From: Stratiolaelaps scimitus
Taxonomy: Eukaryota; Arthropoda; Arachnida; Mesostigmata; Laelapidae
DNA: 64,000 bases
Assembly: GCA_019614645.1 (NCBI GenBank)
Contig: JABWDB010000066.1
Coordinates: 434,001 to 498,000, forward strand
Reading direction: 5' to 3'
A model generated the notes under the pieces. The model did no database searches, had not been told where the DNA came from, and was given only the letters and a program-made list of their open reading frames with translations. Shown piece by piece: positions 37,489 to 52,500 of this stretch. The translations under genes and the position numbers were made by a program. The first letter of the stretch is position 1. Every line of letters begins with the position of its first letter.

Positions 37489-40400
37489 CGAGACAGCAGT
37501 CCCAACTCTGATCATTATCTTGCTGATGCTGCTGGTACTGATGATAATGCGTATGATTATTACGATGCGACGACGATGCTAGGTAAACGGTCGAGTAAAC
37601 GGCGTCAGGAGTCCACTTCTGAATTTGGGAAAAGAAAATCGAGAGTCGTTTCTTCTTCGAGTTCCTCCCCCCCCCCCCTTTCGTTTTTTCGTTCTTGGCG
37701 AACCCTCTCGAAATTCACTGGGCTACTTAGAAGCAGCAGAGAAACAGTCATTTCGCGCAGTGCCAATAAGAGCATTCATTTGTGGCATACATAGTCCGCA
37801 CTGGCCAAGAAAAGAATATACCCCCGAAGAGCCCGACTCTCACTGCAGGGCAACAAAGCACAGACGTGGGACAAGCACAGAAATAAGCGTTGCCCATTTT
37901 TAGCCATTGTTTAAAATTACCATCCTATTTAGATGTGCTCCAAATTCGATGGACAGCAATCGATTCAATCAAGAACCAAGTGAAAGCTATTCGCTCACAG
38001 TTTTCTCCTCATTCTCCGGAGTTAGGGGTTAAGCTCTTTCTTCCGCCTGGGCAAGCGTCCAACGTATGTACGTCTTTTTGAAGTTGACACGTGCACCCCC
38101 CACCGTATTTGATGTACACGCACGCTGAACCCTGCCCGAGAGGCAGACGGATGTATGTTACACGCGTATTAGACACAACTTGTGCGTATACACCTGTGAT
38201 ACGATGGATGTGTCGAAAGATGTTTGATGGCTAGCCAAGATAGGAAGTCACAACGTCATCATATCGTAATGGCAATCACTCTTTTTGTTCGATCCACCTC
38301 TGCCCGCACACAGAACTGAAATATATCTCTACCTGATATATATATATAGTCGATTTTTCTCCACTGCATATGCGAGCACCTCCACATGCAAGTTATCCCT
38401 GCGGCACTCTCTGCCTTCGGACCGGTAATACCTCAGTTCGTCGTAGCCTCGCTAACGAATACAATCAGCGATGCATTCATTCGACATCGAGAGGATATAG
38501 CTTTCCCACTTAGCACAATCCCAGCCAGCTAGCCTACTTTCCTACACTGTATATGTATAAGGCATACTCCCCCCCCTCCAGATCTAATGCAGCTATCGTC
38601 GTTCCATACGGCTGGTCGGGCTCCATCTCTACCTGCTGTTCCTCTTGGTGTCTAGCGCCGGGTACCTTAGCAGCACTTCGATCGTGGCAGGCCCCACAAG
38701 GCTTTCTCCATACATCTAAGATCAATCCAATCAGTGGGGATCGTTACTGTCCTGATCATTCCTTTCCACTTTGCATGGCCGTCCTAGTCTGTCCTCCTTG
38801 CTCCTTTGGCCTTCGGGAGCTGGAACAGACAGATCCTGTCATCAGATCAGCTCTACACTCTCCCACAAACATGCATGTTCGAGTTGGGTCTCCCAATAGC
38901 CTTGATGCTACTCCGCACGAATCCGGAGGCTGCTTAATTTCGCCAAAACCTTGTGAAACGACAGATGGATAATGCCTTTAGATCAAGATGTCTGTGTCCC
39001 TCGTGTTTTGTCCTGGTTATTACGCCCGTTTCAAAATGTGTCACATCGTTCACACAGTTCACAGGTTTTGCCCAGGCAAGTTCTTTAAACCTCTAGACAG
39101 GGTGGCTGATCCGATGACGATTTGCGTTAGCTAGTCGGAGGAGTACTCCTTGCCTGACTGTGCCATTACTGCCTCGCAGAATGTCTCACCAGCGGGGATC
39201 ATGCCCCCAACGTGCTGTACCGGAATGAGAATCGCTGCAGATCTGAGATTGTTTCACTACTAATGCAGGCGAGCGCTCGCGCCCGCGCGGGCGAGCGAGC
39301 CTCGTGACGACTTTTCTTCGCTGACACTACCCCGCCTCGTCCAATCCCCAACATCCTCGCAATTTGCTGAGGAAACTAACGATTATCGGCTTCTTTCGGT
39401 GATCACCTATGTTCGATTCGAACGCATTCCCGGAGCCCCGCTCTTTCAGACACGGCACTCGCTGATCGAGATAGGTTCAGCTTGTTCCCGTCGTCGCTCC
39501 CGTTATCCTCCTTTGATGGAGTGCGTTGGAGTACCATTGAAAATGCCTACACAGAAGGAACTGAACAGGTGCACGACGCCATTCAAGGGTACAGTGATGT
39601 TTCTGTCGGCAGTACAATTACAGTACAATTTCAGATTTACAACACGAGAGCGATAGCGCCGTCGAGAGACAATTATATGGTCAAATAGACCGTGGTACGT
39701 TGTACTAGCACTAGACGACGTCCGCCGTCATCCACTGGCTGAGTTACACAGTGAGGTATGTAAAAACATCATCTCAAATGAGCATCGCAGGAGATGTACG
39801 CAGCAATATCAATGAGCACGATTCGAGACATGTCAGCTGCAATAGGTTAACACGAAACCCTGTTCGTGTGGAGGATTGGATTTCGTTGTGCGATGCGTGC
39901 TCGCTAAATTGGCCATTGATACAGTTTCGCTCGTGGCACCCCGCCCCGACGAAGTAAATAGCTCTGAAGAGAGGGCGAAGTCGTTACTGTTCGATCGAGC
40001 TGTTACTTACCCACTGAAAGGTGACTAACCTATGGAGAAGGGAGCTTTGTACTGTGGTACACCGGTTGCCGACACCGTCAAGCTAAACGGAAGCAGTTTC
40101 TCCCACCGCTCGTCTAAAGTGCCAGCAGCCGGAATCGACTCTGAGAACTAAAGGAAGGATTACGGTGAAATTGCAAAACTTTGCTAGATTGCCAACCCTC
40201 GCCTGATCATCGTCCCCTCTTGCACAGTCAGACGGCCATAGGCGAGAAGCGGGAGTGGAGCTTCAAGGCGAACGATGTATTCTCCCGGTGCACCGCGGAA
40301 ACGTATGTGTATCTGTCTGTGTATACATTGCCGCCTCTCTGAGGCGAAAGCCAGTGGTGGCTGCTCGCTTCAAGAGTGACGAAGTTGGCAACTCAATGCT

Positions 40401-41950
40401 GTGAAGAAGATGATGAGAAGTGGAATTTTGATGAAGACACCGACGAAGGCAGAAGCCCCCCCCCCCCCCGCTCAGTAAGAGCAGCGCTGTGGTATTCTAC
40501 CAGCGCACACAATCTTCCTCAACACATCCCTGCGTCAAAAGGAGTCCTCCCAGTAGGAGAGTGCAGCTAAAATGAAAATATGGCGCTCCACAAATGGAAA
40601 TACGAGAAAATGAGAGCAACGTCACTGCTACTGCTGATGGCCGTTGCTGATTGCTGTCGTCTAATGCATTTCACTGGACAGTGAAAGTTCGTCCATGGGT
40701 AGCATAAGTAAGAGGGGAAAGTTAACAAACTTGATGCATTTTATTATACAGCTCTCACTGTAACTCTTCACATCTTCGAGGAAATCGAGCATTTAAATTT
40801 AACGGTGTTCGTGGAGGAATTTCCCAAAGTGATAATCGTAGATTGAGTTGTTAAGAAAGACCATTAAACGGCAATCGATGCCAATCACTAAGTTAGCGAC
40901 TCAAGGGGACAAGTATCGAATCTCAAAGCGTTCTCGAGTCGAGGACAAACTGCAGTTTAGCCACCTTCACGTTGGTACTGGCTCTATCATTTAGCGGAGA
41001 CACTCAATCACGAGTGTGCTCAAACTGGCTTCTTTCCTAATCCCCAAGGCATAATAAGGAATCTCGCAATGATTGAAGTATGCCTACGTGGCAGGCATTC
41101 TAATTAACGGAAGTCTGAAGCTTACACAGGAATGGCGGCGCGCTTGGCGAGAGGGAGTCTGCCGGGTGTTGTTAAGGGGAAAGGTAATCAGATCAGATCA
41201 GATTAGTTTAACATCAGATCGGCGCCATGTAACGATCTGAGGCCCGCCCGATGCTCCGCGCCTTTCCGGCACCCGAGCCGACGACGACGAGTCAGCGAGA
41301 GACGTCGATTCGCCGTTCACTCCAATTCAAATATGCCCGCGACTCAAAAACCGAAAGCCTCCGACAAGCCTCTGTATCGCTTTTAAATTCGTCGCACGCA
41401 AGCCCAGCTTGGACACGAGCCAACTTTGAACCCACTTTTGCCAAATAGATCCTAGATGGAGCAGCCCATACAGCGTTTTCCCTCTGGCCCAGCAGACCCC
41501 CTCCTTCTTCAGCTAGCACAACGCCCAGTGACTTCGGCTTCGGGTCATCCTCGGTGGCTACGACCGAGACCGAGGAACGAGGGGCAGTGAAGTCCTTCAA
41601 TAGCGCACCAACAACATCAGCGGAAAGTATCAGCAGCCTGTAGTGGCCACTGCAATCGGATGAAGTTCATTGCTATCGAGCCGAAGCCAAACAGTCCCCG
41701 ACGGCGAAGCGATTTGCTGCATTCTAGCGGGTGTTCGTTTGTCCTCGCCGATTCGCTGCCGCCGCCGCCCCCCCCCCACCCGAGGGTCAGGACAAGATAC
41801 TCGTTGGGTAGGACCTCTACGGGGGTGCAGGCATGGGTACGTCCAATGACGACAATAATTATTAAAGAGTATCGGCCCACGAAGAGTTAGAATTGAAGCA
41901 GACTAGTCTGCCCAGCACTGCCCAGCGAAAGTAATGGCCTAGTTGAGGGA

Positions 41951-42001
41951 TGCTGCTGCTGCTACAGACATCCTGCTGCTGTTGCTGCTGCTGCTGCTGC
42001 C
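41951..42001. repeat. CTG trinucleotide repeat cluster
   Basis: Two groups of CTG/GCT units, interrupted by ACAGACATC and single TTG units. Open frames across it give poly-Gln or poly-Ala on the minus strand and are not otherwise gene-like. Confidence 0.85.
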
Positions 42002-44576
42002 AGGCGCTTGTCGATGGTTTTGGCCAAACGAATGAATAGACTAGAATCACCCGGGAATGGTACTGCGCTCAGGGAGGAACGAACTTGAGGCCAAATTGCT
42101 GAAATGACCCCGCCGAATTCTGGTCGCGACCAATTGTTGAGATGGAGAAAAGCAACGGCCGTTGGGGCAGAGGAATCACTGGACACATCATAAAGTTAGG
42201 GTGGTAAACTTCGTTATTCTTCTTCATGGGTGAGCGGCTGGAGAGGTCGATGAACAGAGGAACTTCGGCAGGAAGGGTAGCGGTGATGGTTTGATGGATA
42301 AGACTTTCAGCCACGCGTTCTTCTTTCATGAAATCGCACCAAATCCACACGTTCCTGATACCGGAAGGGAGACCTACATAGGCAGAATAAGCATGATATC
42401 CTATAATAGTTCAGACAGTCATTGTCGAAGGGCAGAATGTTACATGGATAGTGATCTTGATATATATATATATATGTAAGAGTTGGTGAGTTATTCTTAC
42501 GCGCGTCGAGCAGATACAGGCGATCGGAAGCTATTCCCAAAGCATTGCGAATTACTTTGAATTAGGCATTTTACTCGCGATTAACGACTCTAGCCATCAT
42601 TGTGGCGCAATATTCGACTAATACATTTTAAAATCAATCTGATTTAATTCGTCTTTGTCAAGAGCCTTATCTGGTCTGTTTCTTCCCTGTTTTTGCCAGC
42701 AGGTTTACAATAAGATGGTACCTGTTCCATGTGTGTAGAATTTTCCATGTTGTCGATCAAATATAAGGGTTTGAAGTTGTTTATCTTTGTCCAGCATCAC
42801 TCTATACTTCGTACATTCTGTGACGCCAACATCCCCTGCAAAAGTTCCCGTTGCCACACACCCTCAAACTATGACAACTTCAGGTGATCACAGAAGACAG
42901 AAGGTCATTCCACCCCTTCGAGCCACGGGTTTGTTTGAACGAGCCACGAAATAAACAACAAAGTGTTACCTATTTTATTTCGGTCCACGGAGCCCCTTAG
43001 ACAAAGCAAACTTTGACAAACTTCGCCAGTTTCGAACATGTTCGTTTACGTTCAGTAGATTGCGGCCCATATCCCATAAGAGGCGAGATAAGTGGCGAGT
43101 GGTCGAAAACAGAAATGCCATTGAGTTCAATTCAGTCTGTCCAATAAGCTCCGCCATGCCCCAAGTCACAAATTGGTTGGAGGTTTAGTCAGTAAGAATC
43201 TGACACTACCACTCGAATACCCTAAAGTGAAGAGTGGTGCCTATGCAAGGTTTGCCTTTAACCTCTATATAAAAAAAAAAAAAAAATAATAAGCTCCGCC
43301 AATGTATCAGTTCGGCTCTGTTATTCTTTCGATGTTTGTCAGAGTACCAAAGATTTAATCGAAACTGCAACATGTTATCTATCGGTAGGATATCAGTAGC
43401 GGCCGCAGGCTGAATTTCCCGCACGATGACTCATTCATCAGCGAATGAGGAGATGAGAGACGAGAGACCGACGGCTCGCAAAGGATCGGCTAAAAGGGAT
43501 AAGAACTAAGCCTTTCTCGTGTTCGCCAGGAGACCACGGTCGAAGCAAACGCGAAAAGCGAAGATTCAAACTCGCAGCCTTAACAACAGCGAGTTTGTCC
43601 CGACGCTGGTGGTGGTGCTGCTGTTCCCGTCGCCGCCGCCGCCGCCGCCACAGCGCCAATGGCGAGGTGTGCTCCTCTCGAAGGAAATAGACTCCTTTCT
43701 CGGGGTAGGCGACAGGCGACTACGGCTGAACCTACAGTAGGCGACGGGGTAATATGTATATCTGCCTACCAATTCATATAGCCGTTTGGGTTGAAATTGC
43801 CAATGCGCGATAGTAATGTCTAGATCCCCCATGCGTCTCATATCTAACAGCAACAACAACAGCAGCAGCAGCGATCGTCATTGTAGAAGAGAGCTAAGGA
43901 CTACTGATAGGAAGACAGAAGATAGTGAATATAGGAGATGAATGGAAAGTGAAGCTGCCCATGGACGAGAGGTCGCTTCGATGGCCGAACATGGTATTAT
44001 TACTATGGTTGGGCTACTATTATCGTACAACCTCTTGGGATAATTGCAGATCGCGCAATCTATGCTATTATTTGTATTGTACATACACAGCTAGATAAAT
44101 GTTTGTGAAAGGCGTATTGCCAAACCAAATCGTATGCAGATGCGGGCCGGCTCTTCGGGCTAGGCATACGCATGTATATACATTCCCTAGGGTTTCAAAA
44201 TGACACAGACGGAAGATATATGTATATATATATATATATATATTGATAGAGAGAGAGAGGCTAGCACTTCGTGTTGATGAGCAGCATGCACATGTTTGTC
44301 GAGGCAATGAAACCACACCCAGCCTTCTACGCGGCGTCCCGCCATTCGAGGCGGCACTCAAACGAATTCGCCAACAAGGCGAAGCGATGTCGCCAGAGTG
44401 AATGTGATGACAGTGGAATAGTTGGCGTTGGCAACCAGGGAACAACGGTAACGTTGGAGGGTGGATAAGCCAACGATGAGATAGAGAAACAGTAGGATCT
44501 GGTGAACGAACACGAAGAACAACGACAACAACACAACGAAGTATCCCGAAGGCGAAAATATGGAAAAACCGTGTAC

Positions 44577-44579
<3 letters not shown>

Positions 44580-44617
<38 letters not shown>
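44580..44617. repeat. (GA)n microsatellite
   Basis: Nearly 40 bases of perfect GA repeat, about 330 bases downstream of a TA-plus-GA compound tract at 44222-44259. GA tracts can bind GAGA-type factors in arthropods, but nothing here links it to a gene. Confidence 0.95.
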
Positions 44618-44619
<2 letters not shown>

Positions 44620-44861
44620 CACATAAATGGAAAGAAGTGAGCTACCTTTCAAAGTCGGGACGGATTTTGCGGTGATCGCCTCGCTGCGTTCGACATCCGT
44701 GCTGCATATGGACAGCGGATGGGTCGATCTTTGACTGATGGTCAGTCACTGGCGATTGATGATGCAAAGGCTATTTTCAACGGTTATATAGCCAGTATGA
44801 TAAGAGTATTACCGCTATATCATCTAATATATATTTAATAATAATTATATAATATATATTC

Positions 44862-44900
44862 TTCACTATATTATATATGTATTCTTTATAATATAGTGAA
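44862..44900. repeat. 14-bp AT-rich inverted repeat
   Basis: TTCACTATATTATA at 44862-44875 is exactly complementary to TATAATATAGTGAA at 44887-44900, with an 11-base spacer. The surroundings are strongly AT-rich (44825-44900). It could be a small foldback element or a product of local TA richness. Confidence 0.85.
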
Positions 44901-47900
44901 ATCGCTTACCCACCTAAAGTTGAGCTGGCAAAAAAGAGTGACAAGACAATAACTTCGTTAGCAGCGTCGTAGCAACGAACGCTGAAGAGCAATTCACCTT
45001 TATGATGAGACAGGCAGTGCTCGAAGAACCGCGTGGTATAATCAAATGTTTTTGGTCGATCATCGAATTGGCAAAGATGACCACCTGTGTGTCCATTTTC
45101 GACCTTATTTTGCACGTGGCGTACGTAGAATTCTTGTCGTGCAGTCGTATTCTCGCTGTTTGTACGCCCAACTCCTTAGTCGATCTGATACCGCGGCACG
45201 TTTTGTCGGACGGCATCAACACAATCCTTTTTCGGGTCATTGGGATTTGGGGGGTTTGATGAGATCAGTGTGTTACACTACGGGTCCCCAGTTCCCTCGG
45301 CAGTGACGACATGGCGTCAACTAATGTTTGTGTAGAAACAAACCGTGTGAAAACGACTCGGAATAATTGCATGCTCATCAACTGAGCGAAACGGACAATC
45401 GCTTGGGACGTGTACAGAAAAATTACTTCTTTTAGGCGGCGCATTATCGTCATCAGTTGTCTATCAGACTCGTGGTCAGATTTCGAAAATTCCACCTGGA
45501 GTTATCTGTCATAAATTCGAGAAGCTCGCAAATCCCGCGGATTATACTTGCGGATAATCAGGGTATACTATAGTGTCGAACGAGTAAATACTCAAATACA
45601 CGATTTTGCATTGGTTCATTACAGCTTACATGAGAGTTGTTGTGACGGACAACATAGATCGACCGTGAATACTGGATTAACTGGATTTCGTACTTGTCGT
45701 GTACGTTATCCTTCAGATATTTGCTTACGAATGCGCTCAGTTTGCGTTATATCCCTCTTCCCTGGCGAAGATCTGAACTGGTCTAGAAATTTTGACCAAC
45801 AACGCCGTGATTAAAATTGCCTTTCAATTGTTTTTCTATTCATTAGCGATAATTATCGGGTAGGCTGTTCGTTTATCACCTTCATTCGATGGCTGCAGCA
45901 GACAACACCAGATTCAGGAAGCTTCCGACGGCTGTTTCACCCAATGTGCTATCTTTCAGCGTTACCCTCTTTTGACTAAGAGCATAATTATATATACTGT
46001 CGGTATGCTCAGAGACTCTGGTGACACCGCCGATCTGACGTAAACTACGAGCGGCATCTAGTTTACACGCGGCTGGTTATCTCATAGAGACATGCCCGTG
46101 AATAGGGTGTGATTGCGGGCCGCTGGCTGGCTGAGCGTCCACACGACAAATCATTTTCCCTGTCAAAACTACAAATATGGATATCCAACGGACCGACCGA
46201 CCACCGCAGCGTCATGACTCGAGCCGCTGTCTCTGCTCTGCCATGAATATTCATTTGCCTACATCGTTAATATTATGACTACTACGGGAGTTACTGGTCT
46301 CGTTGTTCAAAGCGAAGTCACTTCAGCACAGCTGGGACCTGCATATTCTACATGTGGGAGATATGCTGTCAGCTTCAATAGGGCTACCTCAGTACCTGAC
46401 AGCAGACTTTTCTCAGTCGAGCATTATGCATAGACAGATAGAGTTCACTCGTTACCCTACAGACGGAACTGCGTTTACGAGATTCGTATGACTGAAGCTG
46501 TGTAGTGTTCTCTTTAGTAAACCAAGCATCCTGTGCTCTCGGGTATTAGGTGTCTATCTCATTTTTTCTAATACATGTAATATACATCTAAAGCAGAGAA
46601 GTTCCGCACCTTCAATTCGAAGTCGCTTCTTCCTGTGGTCATTTCCTGCGCGGCGGTTAAAAGCTAACCGTACACCGTTCGACTTCGTGTCTCATAGACC
46701 GGCAGCTGCAATCTCGGCTAGTGGACGCTATGCTCGTTCGTGAACTGTGGCCACAGCAACGGCCGAGAGTATCGAGAGAAACCGCGACCGATAGCGTTCC
46801 AAGGTGGGAACTAGTGTGACAACCGCTATGCTAGCTTTGAAACAGTTGAAACTCCCACAGTGGAGTTGGGGGGCGGAGGAGGGCCCCGCGCTGTTAATGT
46901 CCATGTCGCTGCCTCTACCGGTTGCGTCGCTCGGCCCGGCACTCTGAACACAGAAGGTCTCGGACGCCAAATAATAGTGATCATAATAACAACAGTGATA
47001 GCGAAGTGACCAAGTGGCATAATGCATATGTCGTTTCTACGTGCGGTTACGAACTTTGTTCTCCTCGAAACAGACAAACAGTGAAGTTCTCCAAAGGCTC
47101 ACTGCAAAGTTGTCACTGCACCTGCAGGGCCTCAAGTAGTCGTCCAGGGTGGCTCTTGCTCGCCCTCCGTTACTAACTTCTCAACGCATCTGCCACTCGG
47201 CGAATGCGCGCGTACAGAGGAAACGTTAGACGAAAATGAGGAGGCCAGCGTGGTCACAAAATGGCAAAATCAGGCCGCAGCACGCAACCAGCGAAGCTGG
47301 CCGTATCGAGAAAAAGGAAACTGCCATAGTGGCTGCAGAGAGCTACGCGCGCATAGCGAGATATAGAGAGGGAATGACAACGAGCAGATGAGAATATGAG
47401 AGATAGTTTCAACCTTTTGAAAAATGCGCCACGTCGACACATCCGCTTCCGGTGTCGTTATCACAGAGGCATCGCAGCGGACTGGCGCGCGCGCGTGTGG
47501 ATGACTCGGTCGACGGGCGCATGTTAGCGGGTGTGTCTCGGTGTGCGTGCCCCGGCGGCGTTTTGGGCCCTGACGCGGCTGGCCGCCCAGTGCCGATCTG
47601 GGCAGGTCTGCTGCTTCCGTTCGGGAAGTTGCTTGGAGTCGTTTGGAGGGGACGGTGGAGGCAAAGGCAGCATACGAGATGCGGACGCGGGCCGGCGACA
47701 CGAGAAGAGGAACAAGAAAAGGGAACGAGGGTCTTTCTCTCTCTCTCTGTTCTATCTGTCACTGGCCTCACTGGTACTCTGGGGCAGCTGGCCCAGAGTA
47801 GATCTATCTGTGGCCAACCAGCTGGCGGTCGCACACAAGTCAATGCAGTGGCCTGTGTTAGTATTACATATATTATAGTGCAACAGACCCCCATAGCAAA

Positions 47901-49551
47901 CCACATCCCGCCCAGTACGAAGCTAAACTTCTAGGAAAGCCGTAGGGATTGCCTAGCTCGTTTTGCCTGAGTACATTGTCGACCAGGCCAGCATGATGAG
48001 TGCAGCAAATATATATGCGTACCTGCTGGTTGGCTGCTGAACTGTTGGCGTGCTATGCTAACTTTGCTAACTTGGCCCAGGTATTATCGATAGTTAGACT
48101 GGTTGTATGTGAATGCCTCCACTGGGTGGGGTCATAGGCACTATTGTGCGCATATTGTTCAAGGCCGCCATTGAAAAACGTCGATGAGGACAATGAGTGT
48201 TTCGCTCTGAATACGAGAAGATTTGATCGGACTCGATCCCTAAGCACCATCCCACCTCTAAACAGAGATTCATCTAATATATCCATCACCCAATTAGGTC
48301 GAGACCCGTCTACATAAATATTGATTCATCTCAACACCAAGTAGACAAGTCCCGCAGAGAATAGAATCCCAATCAGAGATTACTCCTGCGGCCTACCAAT
48401 GCTAATCAATACATCGATTATTATTAACACGTATAGTATCATACGAATTGCGATCGGTTCAATAGTACCTCATCACGTTTGTTATTGCACATATATAATT
48501 GCTATTTATTATAGTTCCAGTTCAGTGAAAGCCATTCGGTACACGTCCATCAGTACGTGTCGACGTAATTAATTACCCGCCAGCAACAACGTTATCAACA
48601 GTTCGTACGAACAGACAACGGAATGAGGAAATACTCTGCTGTTGCTATTACTACTGTTATCTATCTATTATATATGATTGAGCGTAATTAGCAGATTCGT
48701 TCACGCTGCTACGGCGTTGTTTGACCTACGACGGCTTTTATAGCCTCCCCTGCCCACCTTCGGCTGCTGTTTATATGTACCCTGTGTCCAGCTACTGTGT
48801 TCACGCAACGAACGTTAGATAGATGCGGCGATGTCCTTTAATAATAATAATAATAATGTTGATAATTGTAAGTGGGTGAATGAACAAATTGTGCATTGAC
48901 TCATGCTATTTATACTCTGCTATAATATAGAAATAAAATGGTACCAAGTGCTGGCACCAAACGTTGTCAACGTGCTGTTCGTATATTCGAAATCATTCGC
49001 AATCCGTCAATTCACCCGGTTATCTCTGGGGTGGCCGTTTGTCCTTATATCGGCGTGGTCAAGCTGTGCTGCTGTTCGCAGCTTTGAACGAGAGAGAGAG
49101 AGAGAGAGAGAATAAAAATACGAGAAATGCGGCCACTAATCGACATTGAGAAGAACAGAGCGTGGTCATGATATTATATGATAGTATAAATGCGAAATCA
49201 CAGGGAACAGTAATAACACAATAGAATCCACTAAGGAAGAATTGACGTTACAAGCCGCCTCCATTTTCTGCCAATCAAATATTCTGTGAATCTGCTACGA
49301 TCGATTGATGGTAATGAGAAATGATATTGCACTAACAGTGGTGGCGGGTTGGTGGTTGAAGCAGAAACAGAGTCATTCATGGGGTGAATTGATTCGATCT
49401 GATCCGCTGATCTGAGTGTCAAACATAAAGCAAACCGAGACGAGGGCCGCTGCCAACGGCGCTGAATATGCCTGTGATAATATTAACGTAATTATCGTGA
49501 TTTTACTGAGATCGTTCTACACGAATACCCATGGGGGAGCCACATGGGGAG

Positions 49552-49582
<31 letters not shown>

Positions 49583-52500
49583 CCAGACGTCGGCGGCGCG
49601 TTGGCGGCCGATTTTCTATCGATAACGGAGCGGCGAGAAATACAATTATAATAAAATCCAACGCCCGTTCTCGCGCCGAGATAACCAATACTCCACGCTC
49701 TGTGTTCACTCTCTGTGTTATAGGGGTGCGAGCTTCTGTCCCGAGTTGTTAGTAGAGTCATTCATCTAGCTACCGTCTATTCAATGCTTCGATTGTTCGA
49801 TGATTTGAGATTGCCAGCTTGCAAGGCATTCTATCGGCAAAAAACGAACTCACGAGCCAACAGCGACTGGGTGAATAACTGTGATAGCTTCAGCCGTGTG
49901 ATACAGACACCCGCACTGATGCGGTTCACTCTCAAACAAATTGTTGTATATGTTAAAATACATTAGCAAATAGTTTAAAGGCCTGTCTTGAAACTTTCCA
50001 ATCGACGATAGCAACAGTTCCCGCTACTGACTACTTGGCGCTGGACACCCACACCGGGTTGCGTGTGCTTCATACGGCTGTTATGTTTGTCCTTTCATGA
50101 CAAGTATTCCTGAAATGTTTTGACTGATTTCTGCAACAAATCGATCACACATTTTAATCGGCTAGCATTTAGTATACTGTCAGTTGGGAAGTGATATTTT
50201 GAGTAACACTCCTGCGAGGGTGGCTGTCTCTTCGAATTTCGGGTAATGTTTCTTGGGTCAAATTCTGTTTCTTAGGCATGCGTAGTGCACTTCGATCTAT
50301 AGTATATAGTGGTACATACACTGCTTGTTATACTAATTGAACTATCAGTAATTAAGATCGTTGCGAGTGTGGGTTAGTTGAGGGGTACCCGACAGGCAAC
50401 TTTTACCCTGTTAATTTTTTGTACTACGTCTGTTCTTATTTACACAACATTTTGTCTCCTTTTTGTTCGCCATCCATTTCCTTTTCAAGCCTCAGCTTCC
50501 GCTATTTAACTTAGTCGGCAGGAATAAAGAGAACGTCTGCTCGGGATCCGCGTATGTATAATATATTTGATTTCGTCTGCTGCACCGAGCCAGCGCTATC
50601 AGCGTGGCCCCCACATCGCCATGGTCGCCACCAAGTCTTCGATGTCGGGTAGTCCTTTGGCGATTACCAAGTGATTCGTCCAGGCCTGTTCAATCCAGGG
50701 TCGAGCAGGGCTATGCTTTGGCGTGCTCTTCTTCCTCTGTCCACGTTCTGAGTGAGAATTGTTGCGAGCAGTTGTTGAGAATCTTATTCCTTGCACATCC
50801 ATTCGACACTGCCCGCTATTGTCTGACCATGTATGATATCTCTATAAACTGCCGCCGCTTTTGGCAGCATCAACATCGTCGTCGTCGATCGACCAGCCCA
50901 GGGTTGTCGGCCAACATAACTCAACCCAGCTTCGTAACCCGGCCGGCTGCCCCGCGTTCTCCCGTCATCCTCTCCTATGGGGTACACGCCCCGTGCTCTG
51001 ATTGTTTCCTTGTCTCCGTGCGTCATAGAATCTACATACATTCAACGAGTTGCGTTCGACCCCTTCGAACTACTACGACGTCCACCCCCGGAGGGCAGCA
51101 GCTGAGCAGTGAATGGTGAATTGGGTCTTGTACCCCACTGTGTGGCACGTGCCAGTGCTTGTTCAGAGCGCGCTAAAGAAGAGAGCGGATCGGACGAGGC
51201 GCTGTGGAGGAATAGTAACGCCCAGTGCATCGCTTTGCCGCCGCTGTAGCTTGCTTCTTTCGGATACATGGATAGAGATACAGTGCAGTGTGCAACTCGC
51301 AGCTGACTCACATATCTCAGATCTGGCCACAGACACAGCCAGTTACTTCAAGATGCTGATGTTGCCGCTGCTGCTGTTGCTTCAAACTTAGCCGTCGCTA
51401 GTTCCGCTCAGTGTAGGCGTGGGGGGCATCGATAAACGTGCAGCTATGCAGAGTATGGATGCATAGGCTCAAGCTTTTTCGCTCCGAAGTCGTCTTCGCC
51501 GTACGCTCGTCTCATAGCTTCTCTCTTGATTTTTACTGGGTGGCGTATTCATATAACGTGTAACAACGGGCCATCTGATAGAGGCGGTGTTGCCAGACCC
51601 CACTCAGGGGCGCGGTCCAGCCTGCGGCATATCGATCACGCTGTGAAAACACGACGACAAGATGAAGTTGGATGGGGAACACTTGCAAGCGTAGCTTCCC
51701 ATCTGCGTATGGCCATTGTATATGCATATACATGGATATATATATATATATACATATATATATACATACATACATATAAGTACTTAGACGGCGTGTGAAC
51801 GCACGGATGGTATAGGCGGGGAGAATATTCATCTCTATTTTCATTTTTGTCCATTTTTTCAATCGAAAACGCAAACGGCCGCCTAATACAATATAATAAT
51901 AATATTCCTATATACTCAATATGTTCACCATCGTTTTCATTCTCTGTTTTCAGAAAGGGAGAATTCTCTCAGTCGTTCGTGTTCGCTTCGAACTGGAATT
52001 AGGTGCGATGGAAAGAACCCTGTGTTCTATATACGTACCAAATTTACCCTAGGTAATCATACAAACACGTATATTATTAGCTGTCCTTTTAAAGACCCAC
52101 TGAGAGATTGAGGTCGACTCTTTCGTAGCCTATTTTGCTAGTAAGCAATGTCCACTATAATCCATCATCCAACTGATTTCACCTTGTGTCCTTTAGTCCA
52201 TCCTTTCGAGTGTCATTCAAGAAACTCAATCAGCCCTTCTCTCTCTCTCTCTTCGGAAAGCCCACTTAACCTGAATTAGGTTATCCCCTTGGTTTGTGGC
52301 AATCATTAAGGGCCAACGTTTTTTTTGCTGCTTTTCTTCGTACGTTTATCGAGTGTCGCCCCCATCAGCCTTGCTTCTCCGGGGGCGGCTACCGCATCAG
52401 ACGAAGTACTTCTAGGGTTTCACAGTAATCAGGCGCCGATCACTGGCAGTAATTTGATTGATTTCTTCTCTTATTGCAAGATCATACGTTTCGCAGTAGT

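Noticed and set aside
39482..39688. Protein-like open frame (STIENAYTEGTEQVHDAIQGY)
   Set aside because: The composition is attractive and I considered a peroxidase-like exon, but no diagnostic motif or convincing splice sites are present.
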